The notes below the pieces were generated by a model. That model ran no database searches. It was not told the DNA's origin and saw only the letters and a program-made list of their open reading frames with translations. Of a stretch of DNA of 40,324 nucleotides, positions 32,260 through 40,324 are shown piece by piece. Every line of letters starts with the position of its first letter. Positions within the stretch are counted from its first letter, which is position 1. Made by a program: the position numbers and the translations under genes. The stretch is from Acetobacter sp. AN02 (lineage in GTDB: Bacteria; Pseudomonadota; Alphaproteobacteria; Acetobacterales; Acetobacteraceae): contig NZ_JAJJND010000005.1 in assembly GCF_029759835.1 (NCBI RefSeq), forward strand, positions 1 through 40,324, given 5' to 3'.

Positions 32260-34107
32260 TCACACCTGCTCAAGCTGATCGATGAAGCCTGAGATCACGT
32301 CCAGGCCACGACGCCAGAACTCCGGATCGGACGCATCAAGGCCGAACGGAGCAAGCAGTTCCCTGTGCCGCAGGGTGCCTCCGGCTTCGAGCATCTCCAT
32401 GTATTTATCGCGGAAATCCGGGAGACCGTCCTGAAACACCCCGTAAAGGGCATTCACCAGGCAGTCTCCGAATGCGTAGGCATACACATAGAAGGGTGTA
32501 TGGAAGAAGTGCGGTACATAGGCCCAGAACACATCGTATTCAGGAGTGAAATTAAAGACAGGGCCGAGGCTTTCGGTCTGGACCTGCCGCCAGAGTTCCC
32601 CAAAGCGCTCTGGAAGCAGTTCGCCCTTGCGGCGTTCCTCGTGCAGCAGGGTCTCGAAACGGTAGAACGCGATCTGGCGGACGACGGTGTTGAGCATATC
32701 CTCCACCTTGCCCGCGAGAAGACGGCGCCTGCGCTCCGGGTCCGTCTCGCTGTCCAGAAGTGACTGGAAGGTCAGCATCTCGCCGAAGACGCTGGCGGTT
32801 TCCGCAAGGGTCAGCGGAGTAGCGGACTGGATATATCCCTGGCGAGCTGCAAGAACCTGATGAATCCCGTGGCCCATCTCGTGGGCCAGCGTCATTACAT
32901 CCCGCGTTTTCCCGTGATAATTCATGAGAATATAGGGATGAGCCGACGGCACGCAGGGGTGCGCGAAGGCACCGGCAGATTTCCCCGGAACCGGGGCTGC
33001 GTCAATCCACGGATGATCGAGGAATCGTGACGCAATCTCACCCATACGAGGATCAAAAGCGGTGTAGGCTGTCCGGACACGCTCCTTTGCCTCTTCCCAG
33101 GGAATGAGACGGTCATCGTCTCCGGGCAGCGGAGCATTCCGGTCCCAGTGCTCCAGTTTCTCCAGCCCGAGCCATTTTGCTTTCAGTGCGTAATACCGGT
33201 GCGCAAGGCGGGGATAGTCCGCGACGACTGCCGAGACGAGGGCGTCCACAACCTCATCTTCCACCCGGTTCGACAGATTGCGGAAAGAGCCGGGGCGCGG
33301 GTATTTGCGCAGGGAATCCTCAATGGCCTTGTCTTTGGCAAGGGTGTTCATGACCAGAGAGAACAGGCGGATATTCTCGCCAAAGGTTTTGCCGACCGCG
33401 CGTCCGGCTTCCTCACGCTCTTTGCGATCCGCAGATGACAGCCGGTTGAGGGCTTCCCCGACCGTGAGCACTCCGGAGCCGATCGATACGCGCAGCCCGG
33501 TTATGGTCTCGTCGAACAGGCGATGCCAGGCCTGACTTCCCGCGGGGGATTTTTCCAGAAGAACGCGCTCCACCTCATCGGAAAGCTGGTGAGGGCGGTA
33601 CATCCGGGAGTCCCGCAGAAACGGGAGCCATGTCTGCAGGGCTTTGTCCTGCAGTTTCTCCTCAAGGGCAGTCTCTTCAATCACATTGATTTCGAGAGTG
33701 AAGAACAGAAGATGGGCGTAGATTTCCGTCAGGCGCTCATTGATCGACTGGCTGAAGCGGGCCGTTTCCGCATCATCGGTCCTGGCCGCGAACATAAGCG
33801 AGGCATACGAACCCGCCCGCCCGAGCGTTTCCTCTGTCTTCTGGTAAAGTTCTATGGCATCGGCCAGTTCCGTTCCGGACAGCCCGGCAATTTTCGTGCT
33901 GTAACGCGCTTCAAAGTCTTTTGCTGCCACCCGGGCGGCTTCGAGATCGGCCTCGATTGCCGGATCGTCAATGCCTGCATAGAGATCGGAGAGATCCCAG
34001 CGGGGAAGGGATTCACGGGCAGGAACCGGAGCCGCGCCGGAGCTGCCATCCGCGGCCCGGAGATGCAGGGGATACTGAGAGCGGGGTGTAAAAGGCGTGC
34101 TGTTCAT
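32260..34107 (-). CDS. pepF: M3-family oligoendopeptidase F
   Basis: This 615-residue cytoplasmic zinc peptidase has the catalytic motif HEMGHGIHQ within LAHEMGHGIHQVLAARQ and an M3 fold with long helical N-terminal part (PepF N domain, about 110-190). It degrades short peptides and helps peptide turnover. Length and motif order match the alpha-proteobacterial oligoendopeptidase F type. The ATG at 34107 has a GGATGGGGGG site directly upstream. The next gene follows after 7 bp, and the PPK2 gene before it ends 37 bp away, so it is probably one transcript with both. Confidence 0.92.
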   Translation of the reverse strand: MNSTPFTPRSQYPLHLRAADGSSGAAPVPARESLPRWDLSDLYAGIDDPAIEADLEAARVAAKDFEARYSTKIAGLSGTELADAIELYQKTEETLGRAGSYASLMFAARTDDAETARFSQSINERLTEIYAHLLFFTLEINVIEETALEEKLQDKALQTWLPFLRDSRMYRPHQLSDEVERVLLEKSPAGSQAWHRLFDETITGLRVSIGSGVLTVGEALNRLSSADRKEREEAGRAVGKTFGENIRLFSLVMNTLAKDKAIEDSLRKYPRPGSFRNLSNRVEDEVVDALVSAVVADYPRLAHRYYALKAKWLGLEKLEHWDRNAPLPGDDDRLIPWEEAKERVRTAYTAFDPRMGEIASRFLDHPWIDAAPVPGKSAGAFAHPCVPSAHPYILMNYHGKTRDVMTLAHEMGHGIHQVLAARQGYIQSATPLTLAETASVFGEMLTFQSLLDSETDPERRRRLLAGKVEDMLNTVVRQIAFYRFETLLHEERRKGELLPERFGELWRQVQTESLGPVFNFTPEYDVFWAYVPHFFHTPFYVYAYAFGDCLVNALYGVFQDGLPDFRDKYMEMLEAGGTLRHRELLAPFGLDASDPEFWRRGLDVISGFIDQLEQV

Positions 34108-34144
34108 CCCCCCATCCTGGCACGATCCGCGCTGCGGTGCGAGA

Positions 34145-35074
34145 TCAGTTCGTTTCCTGCATCAGTGCGGTCCGATACTGGTCCAGCGCGCCGCGCATGT
34201 CCGGAGAGATATCCGGTGCGGTCTGCCCGAGCTGCTCCAGCGCGTCGATCACGCAGGCAATGACCACCAGGCGGGCAAACCATTTCCGGTCAGCCGGAAC
34301 AACGATCCAGGGTGCGAAATCTTTTGAGGTATGCCGGACGGCTTCCTGATAGGCGTCTTGGTAACTGTTCCAGTAATTGCGGCCTTCAAGGTCGCTGGGG
34401 GAGAACTTCCACTGTTTCTCTGGTGTATTCAGGCGGGAAAGCAGACGCTTTCTCTGTTCTTTTTTTGAAATATTGAGAAAAAACTTGAGGACAACGGTTC
34501 CCTGGCGGCTCAGATAGTGTTCGAAATTGCTGATATCCGCATAACGGCCCAGCCAGAAGTCTTCCGTATTGATTTTGCCGGGAAGATGTTCATGCTGCAG
34601 CTGTTCCGGATGCACTCTTGTAACGAGCACATCCTCATACTGGCTGCGGTTGAAGATACCGATACGTCCGGCTGCGGGAGCGGCCTGGTGTATTCTCCAC
34701 AAAAATCCGTGCAGCAGCGCCTGCGGGCCGGGCTGTTTGAAGGATGTGACAGAGACGCCCTGCGGGTTGACGCCCGACATGACGTGCCTGATCGTGCCGT
34801 CCTTGCCCGCCGCATCCATGCCCTGGAAGACGATGAGCATGGAGGAGGTGGCATTGGCGCTGAGCAGATCCTGAAGATCCGAAAGGTAGGATTTTGCCCG
34901 CCGCAGCAGGGCTTTTCCTTCTTTCTTGCTGATCTCCAGACCGGCCTTGTCGCGCGGGTCGTATGAGCTGAGGCGGAACGAATCTCCATCCGTCACACGG
35001 TAGCGTTTTGTCAGACGTGCAGCCATTTCCCGCAGTTCCGCGGGCTTATATTCGCTGCTCTTCAGGCGTTTCAT
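34145..35074 (-). CDS. ppk2: PPK2-family polyphosphate kinase
   Basis: This 309-residue protein has Walker A in FQGMDAAGKDGTIRH (residues about 83-97), the Walker B-like FNRSQYEDVLV, and a lid module rich in Arg/Lys (FFLNISKKEQRKRLLSRL), all typical of single-domain PPK2. It transfers phosphate between polyphosphate and nucleotides; class and direction (NMP or NDP) cannot be settled by eye. Its ATG overlaps the stop of the SDR gene by four bases (ATGA), which shows translational coupling. Confidence 0.93.
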   Translation of the reverse strand: MKRLKSSEYKPAELREMAARLTKRYRVTDGDSFRLSSYDPRDKAGLEISKKEGKALLRRAKSYLSDLQDLLSANATSSMLIVFQGMDAAGKDGTIRHVMSGVNPQGVSVTSFKQPGPQALLHGFLWRIHQAAPAAGRIGIFNRSQYEDVLVTRVHPEQLQHEHLPGKINTEDFWLGRYADISNFEHYLSRQGTVVLKFFLNISKKEQRKRLLSRLNTPEKQWKFSPSDLEGRNYWNSYQDAYQEAVRHTSKDFAPWIVVPADRKWFARLVVIACVIDALEQLGQTAPDISPDMRGALDQYRTALMQETN

Positions 35075-35829
35075 GCAATATTCCTCTTTACGGCGAGACC
35101 GGCGGATGCCTGGCAGACGGGCATCATTTCCATATGATTGATGTTCACATGGGCCGGGAGCGACAGCACCCAGGAAACGGCTTCAGCAATATCTTCCGGA
35201 ACGATGGGCTGCGTTCCGGCATAGACCTCGGCTGCCTTTGAGTCGTCGCCCAGCCGGACGCTGCTGAACTCGCTGCCGCCGCACAGGCCGGGTTCCAGGC
35301 AGGTTGCGCGGATGCGTGTGCCCAGAAGATCGGCGCGGAGGTTGTCCATAAACTGTGCGACGAAGGCCTTTGAGGCGCCGTAGACATTCGCTCCGGGATA
35401 GGGGTAGCGCCCTGCGGTGCTGCCGAGAGAGACGATATGACCGCGGTTGCGTGCGACCATGCCGGGCAGAAGGGCGCGGGTGATCAGGGCAAGGCCGGTC
35501 ACGTTGGTTGCGATCATCGTCTCCCAGTCCTGGAAGGATGCGGTCTGGGCCGGATCCAGGCCGAGAGCCAGCCCGGCATTATTCACCAGTACATCAACCT
35601 CCTGCCAGCCTGATGGCAGGCTGTCGGGCAGGGCCTTGAGGGCTGCCGTGTCCGTCATGTCGAGTGTGAAAGGAAGAACCGCTTCTCCGAATGTGTCCCG
35701 CAGAGCCTCCAGCCGCCCGGTGCGGCGGCCGGTAACGATCACGCGGTATCCGTCACGGATGAGACGCTCTGCTACGGCGTGTCCGAAACCGGCAGTGGCA
35801 CCGGTGACGAGAGCGGTTATGGATGTCAT
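35071..35829 (-). CDS. Short-chain dehydrogenase, YdfG-like
   Basis: This classical SDR is about 252 residues long. The NAD(P)-binding motif is TGATAGFGHA near the N-terminus, with TGRRTGRLE after beta-2 pointing to NADP. NNAG, the catalytic Ser in LGSTAG and YGASK (Tyr and Lys) follow. The end, LPAHVNINHMEMMPVCQASAGLAV, is very close to the YdfG family (3-hydroxy acid / malonic semialdehyde reductases). ATG 35829 starts directly before the Rossmann strand; ATG 35859 is possible. It is the first gene of the SDR-PPK2-PepF-ABC1 run on the minus strand. Confidence 0.9.
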   Translation of the reverse strand: MTSITALVTGATAGFGHAVAERLIRDGYRVIVTGRRTGRLEALRDTFGEAVLPFTLDMTDTAALKALPDSLPSGWQEVDVLVNNAGLALGLDPAQTASFQDWETMIATNVTGLALITRALLPGMVARNRGHIVSLGSTAGRYPYPGANVYGASKAFVAQFMDNLRADLLGTRIRATCLEPGLCGGSEFSSVRLGDDSKAAEVYAGTQPIVPEDIAEAVSWVLSLPAHVNINHMEMMPVCQASAGLAVKRNIA

Positions 35830-35931
35830 GTCCTGGTCAGCCTCTGTATAAATGTTCATCGTCGCGGGTCCGGCTGCTGCTGGCACGCCTCAGGGAACCC
35901 GGTCTCCGTTTTCAAAAATATCGGCCTGATA

Positions 35932-35953
35932 CGGCAGGGACCATTTCCTGCCG
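35932..35953 (-). terminator. Hairpin after the transglutaminase-like gene
   Basis: A 7-bp stem, CGGCAGG against CCTGCCG, lies just after the stop at 35960 on the minus strand and 100 bp before the SDR gene. There is no immediate T-run. It is a candidate terminator separating the transglutaminase-like gene from the SDR operon. Confidence 0.45.
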
Positions 35954-35959
35954 CTGCGG

Positions 35960-36763
35960 TTATTCCTCCCAGGTTATGACATCAAACCGGGTCAGGGCAT
36001 GGGGGCCGAAAGACGTCGTGATCGCGACATCCGCCGCATCCCTGCCACGGGCTATAACGATGCGCCCGATGCGGGGTTCATTATGGCGGGCATCCATTGT
36101 GTACCAGCTGCCATCCATCCGCACCTCAAACCAGGCGGAGAAATCCATCGGATCGGGCAGGGCAGGGACACCGATATCGCCGAGATATCCGGTGCAGTAG
36201 CGTGCGGGGATATTCATGGCCCGGCACAGCGTGACGGCAAGATGTGCGAAATCGCGGCAGACGCCGGTCCGCTCCTGCCATGCCTCATACGCCGTGCGGG
36301 TGACGCGGGCATTGCCGTAGCTGAACAGAAGATGGTTGTGTACGTAGTCAGTGATGGCCTGGACCCGGTCCCATCCGGCTGCGGTATGTCCGAACAGGGA
36401 CCATGCCGTTGCGGACAGAAGATCGGTCTCGCAGTAGCGGCTTCCCATGAGGAACACGAGGACGTCTGACGGCAGTTCCTCCACCGGGGTCTGATACGTT
36501 CCCCATCCCTGGCGTTCGTGATGTCCGCTGTCATAAACGGTGAATTCCGCATATGTCCGGAAATGACCCGCGGGAGCCAGCATTCGTGTGCAGCGGTTTC
36601 CGAAACCGTCAATATAGCGCTGCACCGGAACCCACGGTTCGAAAACCGGCCTCTGCGGTGTGATCAGGTCATTTTCCCGCTCGGGCCTGATGTCGAGCAT
36701 CAGCACCAGAGGTGTCGGCGCGGGAAATTCAAACGCAATGTCATAGCCGGCCCGTATCTGCAT
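35960..36763 (-). CDS. Transglutaminase-like (COG1305) protein
   Basis: This 267-residue protein has an N-terminal beta domain (about 1-115, Bact_transglu_N type) followed by a transglutaminase core. The Cys is C169 in RTGVCRDFAHLAVTLCRAMNIPARY, and the Asp is in WYTMDARHN (D224). Where many family members have HAW, this one reads DFSAWFEV, so the usual catalytic His position is Ser209. Activity as a cysteine protease or transglutaminase is therefore uncertain. Its end (RIGRIVIARGRDAADVAI) is typical of the proteobacterial subgroup. ATG 36763 has GAGAGGAAA upstream. It is divergent from the amidohydrolase gene with 81 bp between them. Confidence 0.88.
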   Translation of the reverse strand: MQIRAGYDIAFEFPAPTPLVLMLDIRPERENDLITPQRPVFEPWVPVQRYIDGFGNRCTRMLAPAGHFRTYAEFTVYDSGHHERQGWGTYQTPVEELPSDVLVFLMGSRYCETDLLSATAWSLFGHTAAGWDRVQAITDYVHNHLLFSYGNARVTRTAYEAWQERTGVCRDFAHLAVTLCRAMNIPARYCTGYLGDIGVPALPDPMDFSAWFEVRMDGSWYTMDARHNEPRIGRIVIARGRDAADVAITTSFGPHALTRFDVITWEE

Positions 36764-36844
36764 CGTTTCCTCTCCGCCGTTTCCACGCTAAACACTCAGG
36801 CTCCAGACGTATCAGCCTCTGTGCTCTGTTTCCGGGAACCCGTT

Positions 36845-37621
36845 ATGCCGCTTCTGATGTCTGATGATCCGAACCCCGTCCATATCTTCGGCAGGGATCG
36901 CGGATCACCGTTCCTTCTGGTCTCGGATCATGCCGGCCGCGCCATCCCGGAGGCGCTGGCTGATCTTGGTGTTTCTGCCGCCGAACGTTCCCGCCACATC
37001 GGCTGGGACATAGGAATTGACGGCACAGGACGTCGTCTGGCGGACAGGCTCGGGACCCTGCTGATCGAGCAGAGCTACTCCCGTCTTGTTATTGACTGTA
37101 ATCGGGCTCCCGGCAACCCGACTTCTGTCGTTGAGGTCAGTGACGGGACCGTCATTCCCGCCAACCGCTCGATCACGCCGGAGGCAAGAGCGGCGAGAGA
37201 GGATGAGATCCACGCTCCCTATCATGACCGTATCCGTGAGGAGCTGGACCGGAGACTGGCTGCCGGTCGGGAAACGTTTCTTGTGGCGCTTCACAGTTTC
37301 ACGCCCGTGATGGGCGGACATCGCCGTCCGTGGCTGGCGGGAGTGCTGCATAATTATGATCCGCGCTTCGGGCGGATCGTGCTTAATCTGCTTTCGGAGA
37401 AAGGCATTCTTACGGGCGATAATGAGCCCTATGCCCTGACCGGAGCCACGGATTATACGATTCCGACGCATGGGGAGCAGAGAGAAATTCCTCATCTTGA
37501 ACTCGAGATTCGTCAGGATCTGATTGAGAGCGAGGCCGGACAGGAAAAATGGTCCGCGCTCCTGGAGGACGTGCTCCTCAGATCCCGTGATATTTACATC
37601 GAACGTTATGAAAGCCCCTGA
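36845..37621 (+). CDS. N-formylglutamate amidohydrolase family protein
   Basis: This 258-residue protein shows the family order: LLVSDHAGRAIPEAL (metal and substrate loop), HIGWDIGIDGTGRRLADRLG, YSRLVIDCNR, FLVALHSFTPVMGG, and the C-terminal HGEQREIPHLELEIRQDLI. The reaction in characterised members is hydrolysis of N-formyl-L-glutamate to formate and glutamate, the last step of one histidine-degradation route. No hut genes are in view, so the substrate is left open. ATG 36845 gives the family-length protein; the longer open frame upstream is antisense to the transglutaminase-like gene. It ends two bases before aroE and is likely cotranscribed with it. Confidence 0.9.
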   Translation: MPLLMSDDPNPVHIFGRDRGSPFLLVSDHAGRAIPEALADLGVSAAERSRHIGWDIGIDGTGRRLADRLGTLLIEQSYSRLVIDCNRAPGNPTSVVEVSDGTVIPANRSITPEARAAREDEIHAPYHDRIREELDRRLAAGRETFLVALHSFTPVMGGHRRPWLAGVLHNYDPRFGRIVLNLLSEKGILTGDNEPYALTGATDYTIPTHGEQREIPHLELEIRQDLIESEAGQEKWSALLEDVLLRSRDIYIERYESP

Positions 37622-37623
37622 GC

Positions 37624-38457
37624 ATGATTGACGGAGGCACTCTTCTGGCGGGTGTTGCCGGATGGCCGGTTTCTCATTCCCGCTCGCCGGGACTGCATAA
37701 TTACTGGCTGGCCCGGCATGGCATTAACGGAGCCTATGTTCCGCTGCCCGTGCAGCCCGGAAAGTTTGAGGAGGCCGTTCGCGGATTGCAGGCAGCCGGA
37801 TTTCGCGGGCTGAACGTGACGATCCCGCATAAGGAGACGGCATTCCGGCTGGCCACACGACTCGATCCGGTCGCGAAACGCAGCGGGTCCGTCAATACGC
37901 TTGTATTTCGTGAGGACGGGGTGATCGATGGCTATTCCACGGATGGCCCCGGTCTGCTTGCCAGCCTGAAGCAGGAAACCGGCTACCAGCCCTCGGGCCA
38001 TGCGTTCATTCTCGGAGCGGGCGGCGCGGCGCGTTCCGTTGCGGCTGCACTGCTTGAGCAGGGTGTGACACTGACGGTCAGCAACCGGACCCGCGCGCGG
38101 GCGGAGGAGCTGGCACAGGCACTGGATCCGGCAATCAGGGTTGCAGACTGGACTGGCTGGGAAGCTCTTCTCGGAGACGCTGACCTGCTGATCAATACGA
38201 CCTCTCTGGGAATGAGCGGCGGGCCGGATCCGGCGTTCTGCCCGGATCTTTCTGCGGCGCGTCCTGATCTGATCGTGTCCGATATCGTCTATGTGCCTCT
38301 GGAAACCCCACTTCTGCGAGAAGCCGCACGCTGCGGACTGAAGGCGGCCGGTGGTCTGGGGATGCTGCTGCATCAGGCGCGTCTGGGATTCCGGGAATGG
38401 TTCGGCGCGGACCCGGAGGTTGATGCCGCAACCTTCTCGCACGTGCTCGGGAAATGA
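37624..38457 (+). CDS. aroE: Shikimate dehydrogenase
   Basis: This 277-residue protein catalyses the NADPH-dependent reduction of 3-dehydroshikimate to shikimate in aromatic amino-acid synthesis. The substrate-binding SHSRSPGLHN, NVTIPHKE with the catalytic Lys, GYSTDGPG, the NADP-binding GAGGAARSVAAAL with SNRTRARAEEL, and the C-terminal GLGMLLHQ are all present. The start at 37624 lies 2 bp after the upstream stop, with GAAAGCCCCTGAGC as a poor ribosome site, so coupling with the previous gene is likely. It overlaps coaE by four bases (ATGA). Confidence 0.97.
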   Translation: MIDGGTLLAGVAGWPVSHSRSPGLHNYWLARHGINGAYVPLPVQPGKFEEAVRGLQAAGFRGLNVTIPHKETAFRLATRLDPVAKRSGSVNTLVFREDGVIDGYSTDGPGLLASLKQETGYQPSGHAFILGAGGAARSVAAALLEQGVTLTVSNRTRARAEELAQALDPAIRVADWTGWEALLGDADLLINTTSLGMSGGPDPAFCPDLSAARPDLIVSDIVYVPLETPLLREAARCGLKAAGGLGMLLHQARLGFREWFGADPEVDAATFSHVLGK

Positions 38458-39089
38458 AAATTCTCGGACTGACGGGCGGTATGGCGATGGGAAAATCGAC
38501 CGTGGCAAAGCAGCTGATGCAGGCGGGACTTCCCGTCTGTGATGCCGATGCCATCGTTCACGCGCTGCAGGCTCCGGGCGGTGCAGCGGTTGAACGGATC
38601 CGTGCACTGGTTCCGGATGCCGTGAGCGGTGAGGGAAAAGACGCCGCTATAGATCGCGCCCGGCTGCGAGCGGCGGCACTGGCCGATCCGGCCGTCATAA
38701 AGGGGCTTGAACGCATCATTCATCCTCTTATCCGGCAGAAACGCAGGCGCTTTCTGCGACATCATCGGCGTATCGGGACACCGTGGGTTGTTCTGGATAT
38801 TCCGCTCCTGTTTGAGACCGGTGCGGATCGGGAGTGTGATCTTACGGTGACGGTTTCCGCGCCGCGGCCGGTACAGATCAGGCGTGTGACAGCGAGAAAG
38901 AACGCATCCGGACAGTGTCTGTCGCGACGGGATGCGGAACGTCTGATTGCACGTCAGAAACCGGATCAGATCAGGCGGCATAAAGCTGATATCGTCCTGC
39001 CGACAGGTCTGTCTCTGGCATGGACGCGCAGACAGGTGCGTGAACTTCTGCATCACCTGCGATCTGAAACGCATCGGGAAAGAACCTGA
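38454..39089 (+). CDS. coaE: Dephospho-CoA kinase
   Basis: This 211-residue protein carries out the last step of coenzyme A synthesis, phosphorylation of the ribose 3'-OH of dephospho-CoA. The P-loop is GLTGGMAMGKST (K14), DADAIVH follows, and the CoaE block HPLIRQKRR, then DIPLLFETG and SRRDAERLIARQ, matches the family. The P-loop reads GGMAMGKS rather than the common GGIGSGKS. The start overlaps the aroE stop by four bases, so the two are coupled. The stop is one base before the dnaQ start. Confidence 0.96.
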   Translation: MKILGLTGGMAMGKSTVAKQLMQAGLPVCDADAIVHALQAPGGAAVERIRALVPDAVSGEGKDAAIDRARLRAAALADPAVIKGLERIIHPLIRQKRRRFLRHHRRIGTPWVVLDIPLLFETGADRECDLTVTVSAPRPVQIRRVTARKNASGQCLSRRDAERLIARQKPDQIRRHKADIVLPTGLSLAWTRRQVRELLHHLRSETHRERT

Positions 39090-39090
39090 T

Positions 39091-39783
39091 ATGGAACGCA
39101 AGATTCTCTTTGATACCGAGACAACCGGATTTGATCCTGACACCGGAGACCGGATTATCGAGATTGCCGCTCTGGAACTGATCGGCGATCTGCCGACGGG
39201 AGAGACATTTCATGTCCTGATCAATCCTGAGCGTGACATTCCGGCCGAGGCCACGAAGGTGCATGGTTTCACGCTTGCCGATCTGGAAGGAAAGCCGAAA
39301 TTCTCTGATGTGGCAAAAGGATTTCTTGATTTTATCGGAGATGATCCTCTTGTTGCCCATAATGCGCAGTTCGATTTCAAATTCATCAATGCAGAACTGA
39401 AGAAAGCAGGTTTTCCTGAAGTCGGTATGGAGCGGATGATCGATACGCTCGAGATTGCCCGCAACACGTTTCCGGGTATGCCGAACAGTCTTGATGCGCT
39501 CTGCCGTCGCTACAGTGTGGATCTTTCGGAACGCACGACACATAACGCGCTTCTCGACTGCAGGCTGCTTGCGGAGGTCTATATTGAGCTTCTTGGCGGA
39601 AGGCAGCACGGGCTCGGGCTTGCGGCAGAAACCGTCACGGCACAGCTTGTCACCTATACAGGACCGGCCAGCAGAACCATCAGGAAAGTGCGTCCTTCAG
39701 AAGAGGAGAAGGCCCTGCACAAGGCGTTCTGCGATAAAATTCCCGGAAGCCTGTGGGAATCCGGGAAGCCCCCTCAGGCCTGA
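39091..39783 (+). CDS. dnaQ: DNA polymerase III epsilon subunit (3'-5' proofreading exonuclease)
   Basis: This 230-residue DEDDh exonuclease has motif ExoI in LFDTETTGFD (D8, E10), ExoII in VAHNAQFDFKFI, and ExoIII with THNALLDCRLLAEVY. It proofreads as part of the replicative polymerase core. The ATG at 39091 begins just before the conserved start and follows coaE by one base; a longer open frame to 38947 is antisense-free but overlaps coaE and lacks family character. It converges with the aminotransferase gene, with only 5 bp between the stops. Confidence 0.96.
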   Translation: MERKILFDTETTGFDPDTGDRIIEIAALELIGDLPTGETFHVLINPERDIPAEATKVHGFTLADLEGKPKFSDVAKGFLDFIGDDPLVAHNAQFDFKFINAELKKAGFPEVGMERMIDTLEIARNTFPGMPNSLDALCRRYSVDLSERTTHNALLDCRLLAEVYIELLGGRQHGLGLAAETVTAQLVTYTGPASRTIRKVRPSEEEKALHKAFCDKIPGSLWESGKPPQA

Positions 39784-39788
39784 GAAGA

Positions 39789-40324
39789 TTATTTTTTATC
39801 CGCGCTTTTCTGCCTGAACCAGGGGATCATCCGCCGGATGGCCTCTTCGATCCGGTCGGTTGAGACCGCGAAGCTGAAGCGCATGAAGCGATGACCGCGT
39901 ACCGGATCGAAATCGACGCCGGGTGCCGTTGTCACGCCCGTGGCAAGGAGCAGTTCCTTACAGAATCCGAGGCTGTCATCGGTCAGATGACCGATATCTG
40001 CATAGATATAAAATGCGCCGTCGGGCGGGGCGATATGGTTCAGGCCGAGGGCGGGCAGGGCATTCAGCAGCAGATCCCGGTTCCTGCGATAGGTTGCGAT
40101 GTGTCCCTCCAGTTCATCGCAGCAGTCAAATGCGGCAAGGCCCGCATGCTGGCTGAGGGAAGGGGGGGTGAGGAACAGATTACCGATGCGTGCCCGGGCG
40201 GCCCGGATCAGATTTTCCGGCACGACCAGCCAGCCGAGCCTCCAGGGTGAATTGCCCCGGGTTTTGTGGAGACAGAACGACCCGAGAGGTAAGAAGAATT
40301 CATGAGCAACAAATCGAAGCGTTT
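39789..40324 (-). CDS. Class I/II pyridoxal-phosphate aminotransferase (5' end outside window)
   Basis: The C-terminal part is visible. The frame is open from the right edge of the window: SFCLHKTRGNSPWRLGWLVVPENL, where the Lys before the Arg-Gly is the likely PLP Schiff-base residue, then SLSQHAGLAAF, PPDGAFYIYADIG, and the C-terminal HRFMRFSFAVSTDRIEEAIRRM, with the substrate-carboxylate Arg in the MRFSFA strand. A GTG at 40223 could be read as a start but lies in the middle of the conserved fold, so the gene clearly begins beyond 40324. Substrate specificity cannot be decided. Confidence 0.9.
   Translation of the reverse strand, partial: TLRFVAHEFFLPLGSFCLHKTRGNSPWRLGWLVVPENLIRAARARIGNLFLTPPSLSQHAGLAAFDCCDELEGHIATYRRNRDLLLNALPALGLNHIAPPDGAFYIYADIGHLTDDSLGFCKELLLATGVTTAPGVDFDPVRGHRFMRFSFAVSTDRIEEAIRRMIPWFRQKSADKK

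Noticed and set aside
37606-38607. Long minus-strand ORF of 333 codons
   Set aside because: It lies fully antisense to aroE and coaE; long antisense frames are normal in GC-rich genes.

Overview
The window suggests an acetic acid bacterium (Acetobacteraceae, alpha-proteobacteria; Komagataeibacter/Gluconacetobacter/Acetobacter-like). The right third carries an ordinary chromosomal set, aroE-coaE-dnaQ, with high-GC codon use and a TonB-dependent receptor. The genus is inferred from protein flavour and gene order, not from a marker gene.

The window has two halves that meet at a tRNA-Glu gene (27957-28032, minus strand). Everything left of it (1 to about 27956) reads as one end of an integrative mobilizable element or genomic island. 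A tyrosine integrase (26704-27813) lies against the 3' end of the tRNA. Next to it come a small HTH protein that may be an excisionase, two plasmid-type hypothetical genes, a MobA/MobL-type relaxase (22135-24177) and, upstream of the relaxase, a region packed with TGAC/GTCA repeats and hairpins that may hold oriT or operators. No conjugation apparatus is visible, so the element would need a helper. The other end of the element lies outside the window.

The cargo is defence-like. (a) 961-1854 encodes an FRG-domain protein and 2068-3318 an AT-rich metallo-beta-lactamase (MBL) fold hydrolase. (b) An IS3-family insertion sequence (3346-4585, IS407-like) sits just downstream of that MBL gene. (c) A tightly overlapped minus-strand operon (9184 to 4680) encodes an MBL hydrolase, a single-chain E2-E1-JAB ubiquitin-like conjugation/deconjugation protein, and a patatin-like phospholipase. 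This looks like type II CBASS (patatin effector plus Cap2/Cap3) without a CD-NTase cyclase, and is the most interesting locus here. (d) A plus-strand operon (10432-21417) encodes a WYL regulator, a SNF2 helicase with a C-terminal DUF3883 domain, a small PD-(D/E)XK-type protein, a DUF1156 adenine methyltransferase and a DUF499 ATPase with an N-terminal Swt1-like HEPN domain. It resembles class 1 DISARM but lacks DrmB and DrmC. An inverted repeat upstream of the WYL gene is a good operator candidate. Between the modules lie IS debris, a ParB-like orphan, a glycosyltransferase fragment and poly-G/TGTCCG-rich non-coding sequence.

Right of the tRNA is core chromosome. On the minus strand are a TonB-dependent receptor with terminator, then an apparent operon SDR (ydfG-like) - PPK2 - M3 oligopeptidase - ABC1/UbiB-type kinase, and a transglutaminase-like gene. 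The last is divergent from N-formylglutamate amidohydrolase, aroE, coaE and dnaQ on the plus strand. A class I/II aminotransferase gene runs off the right edge on the minus strand.
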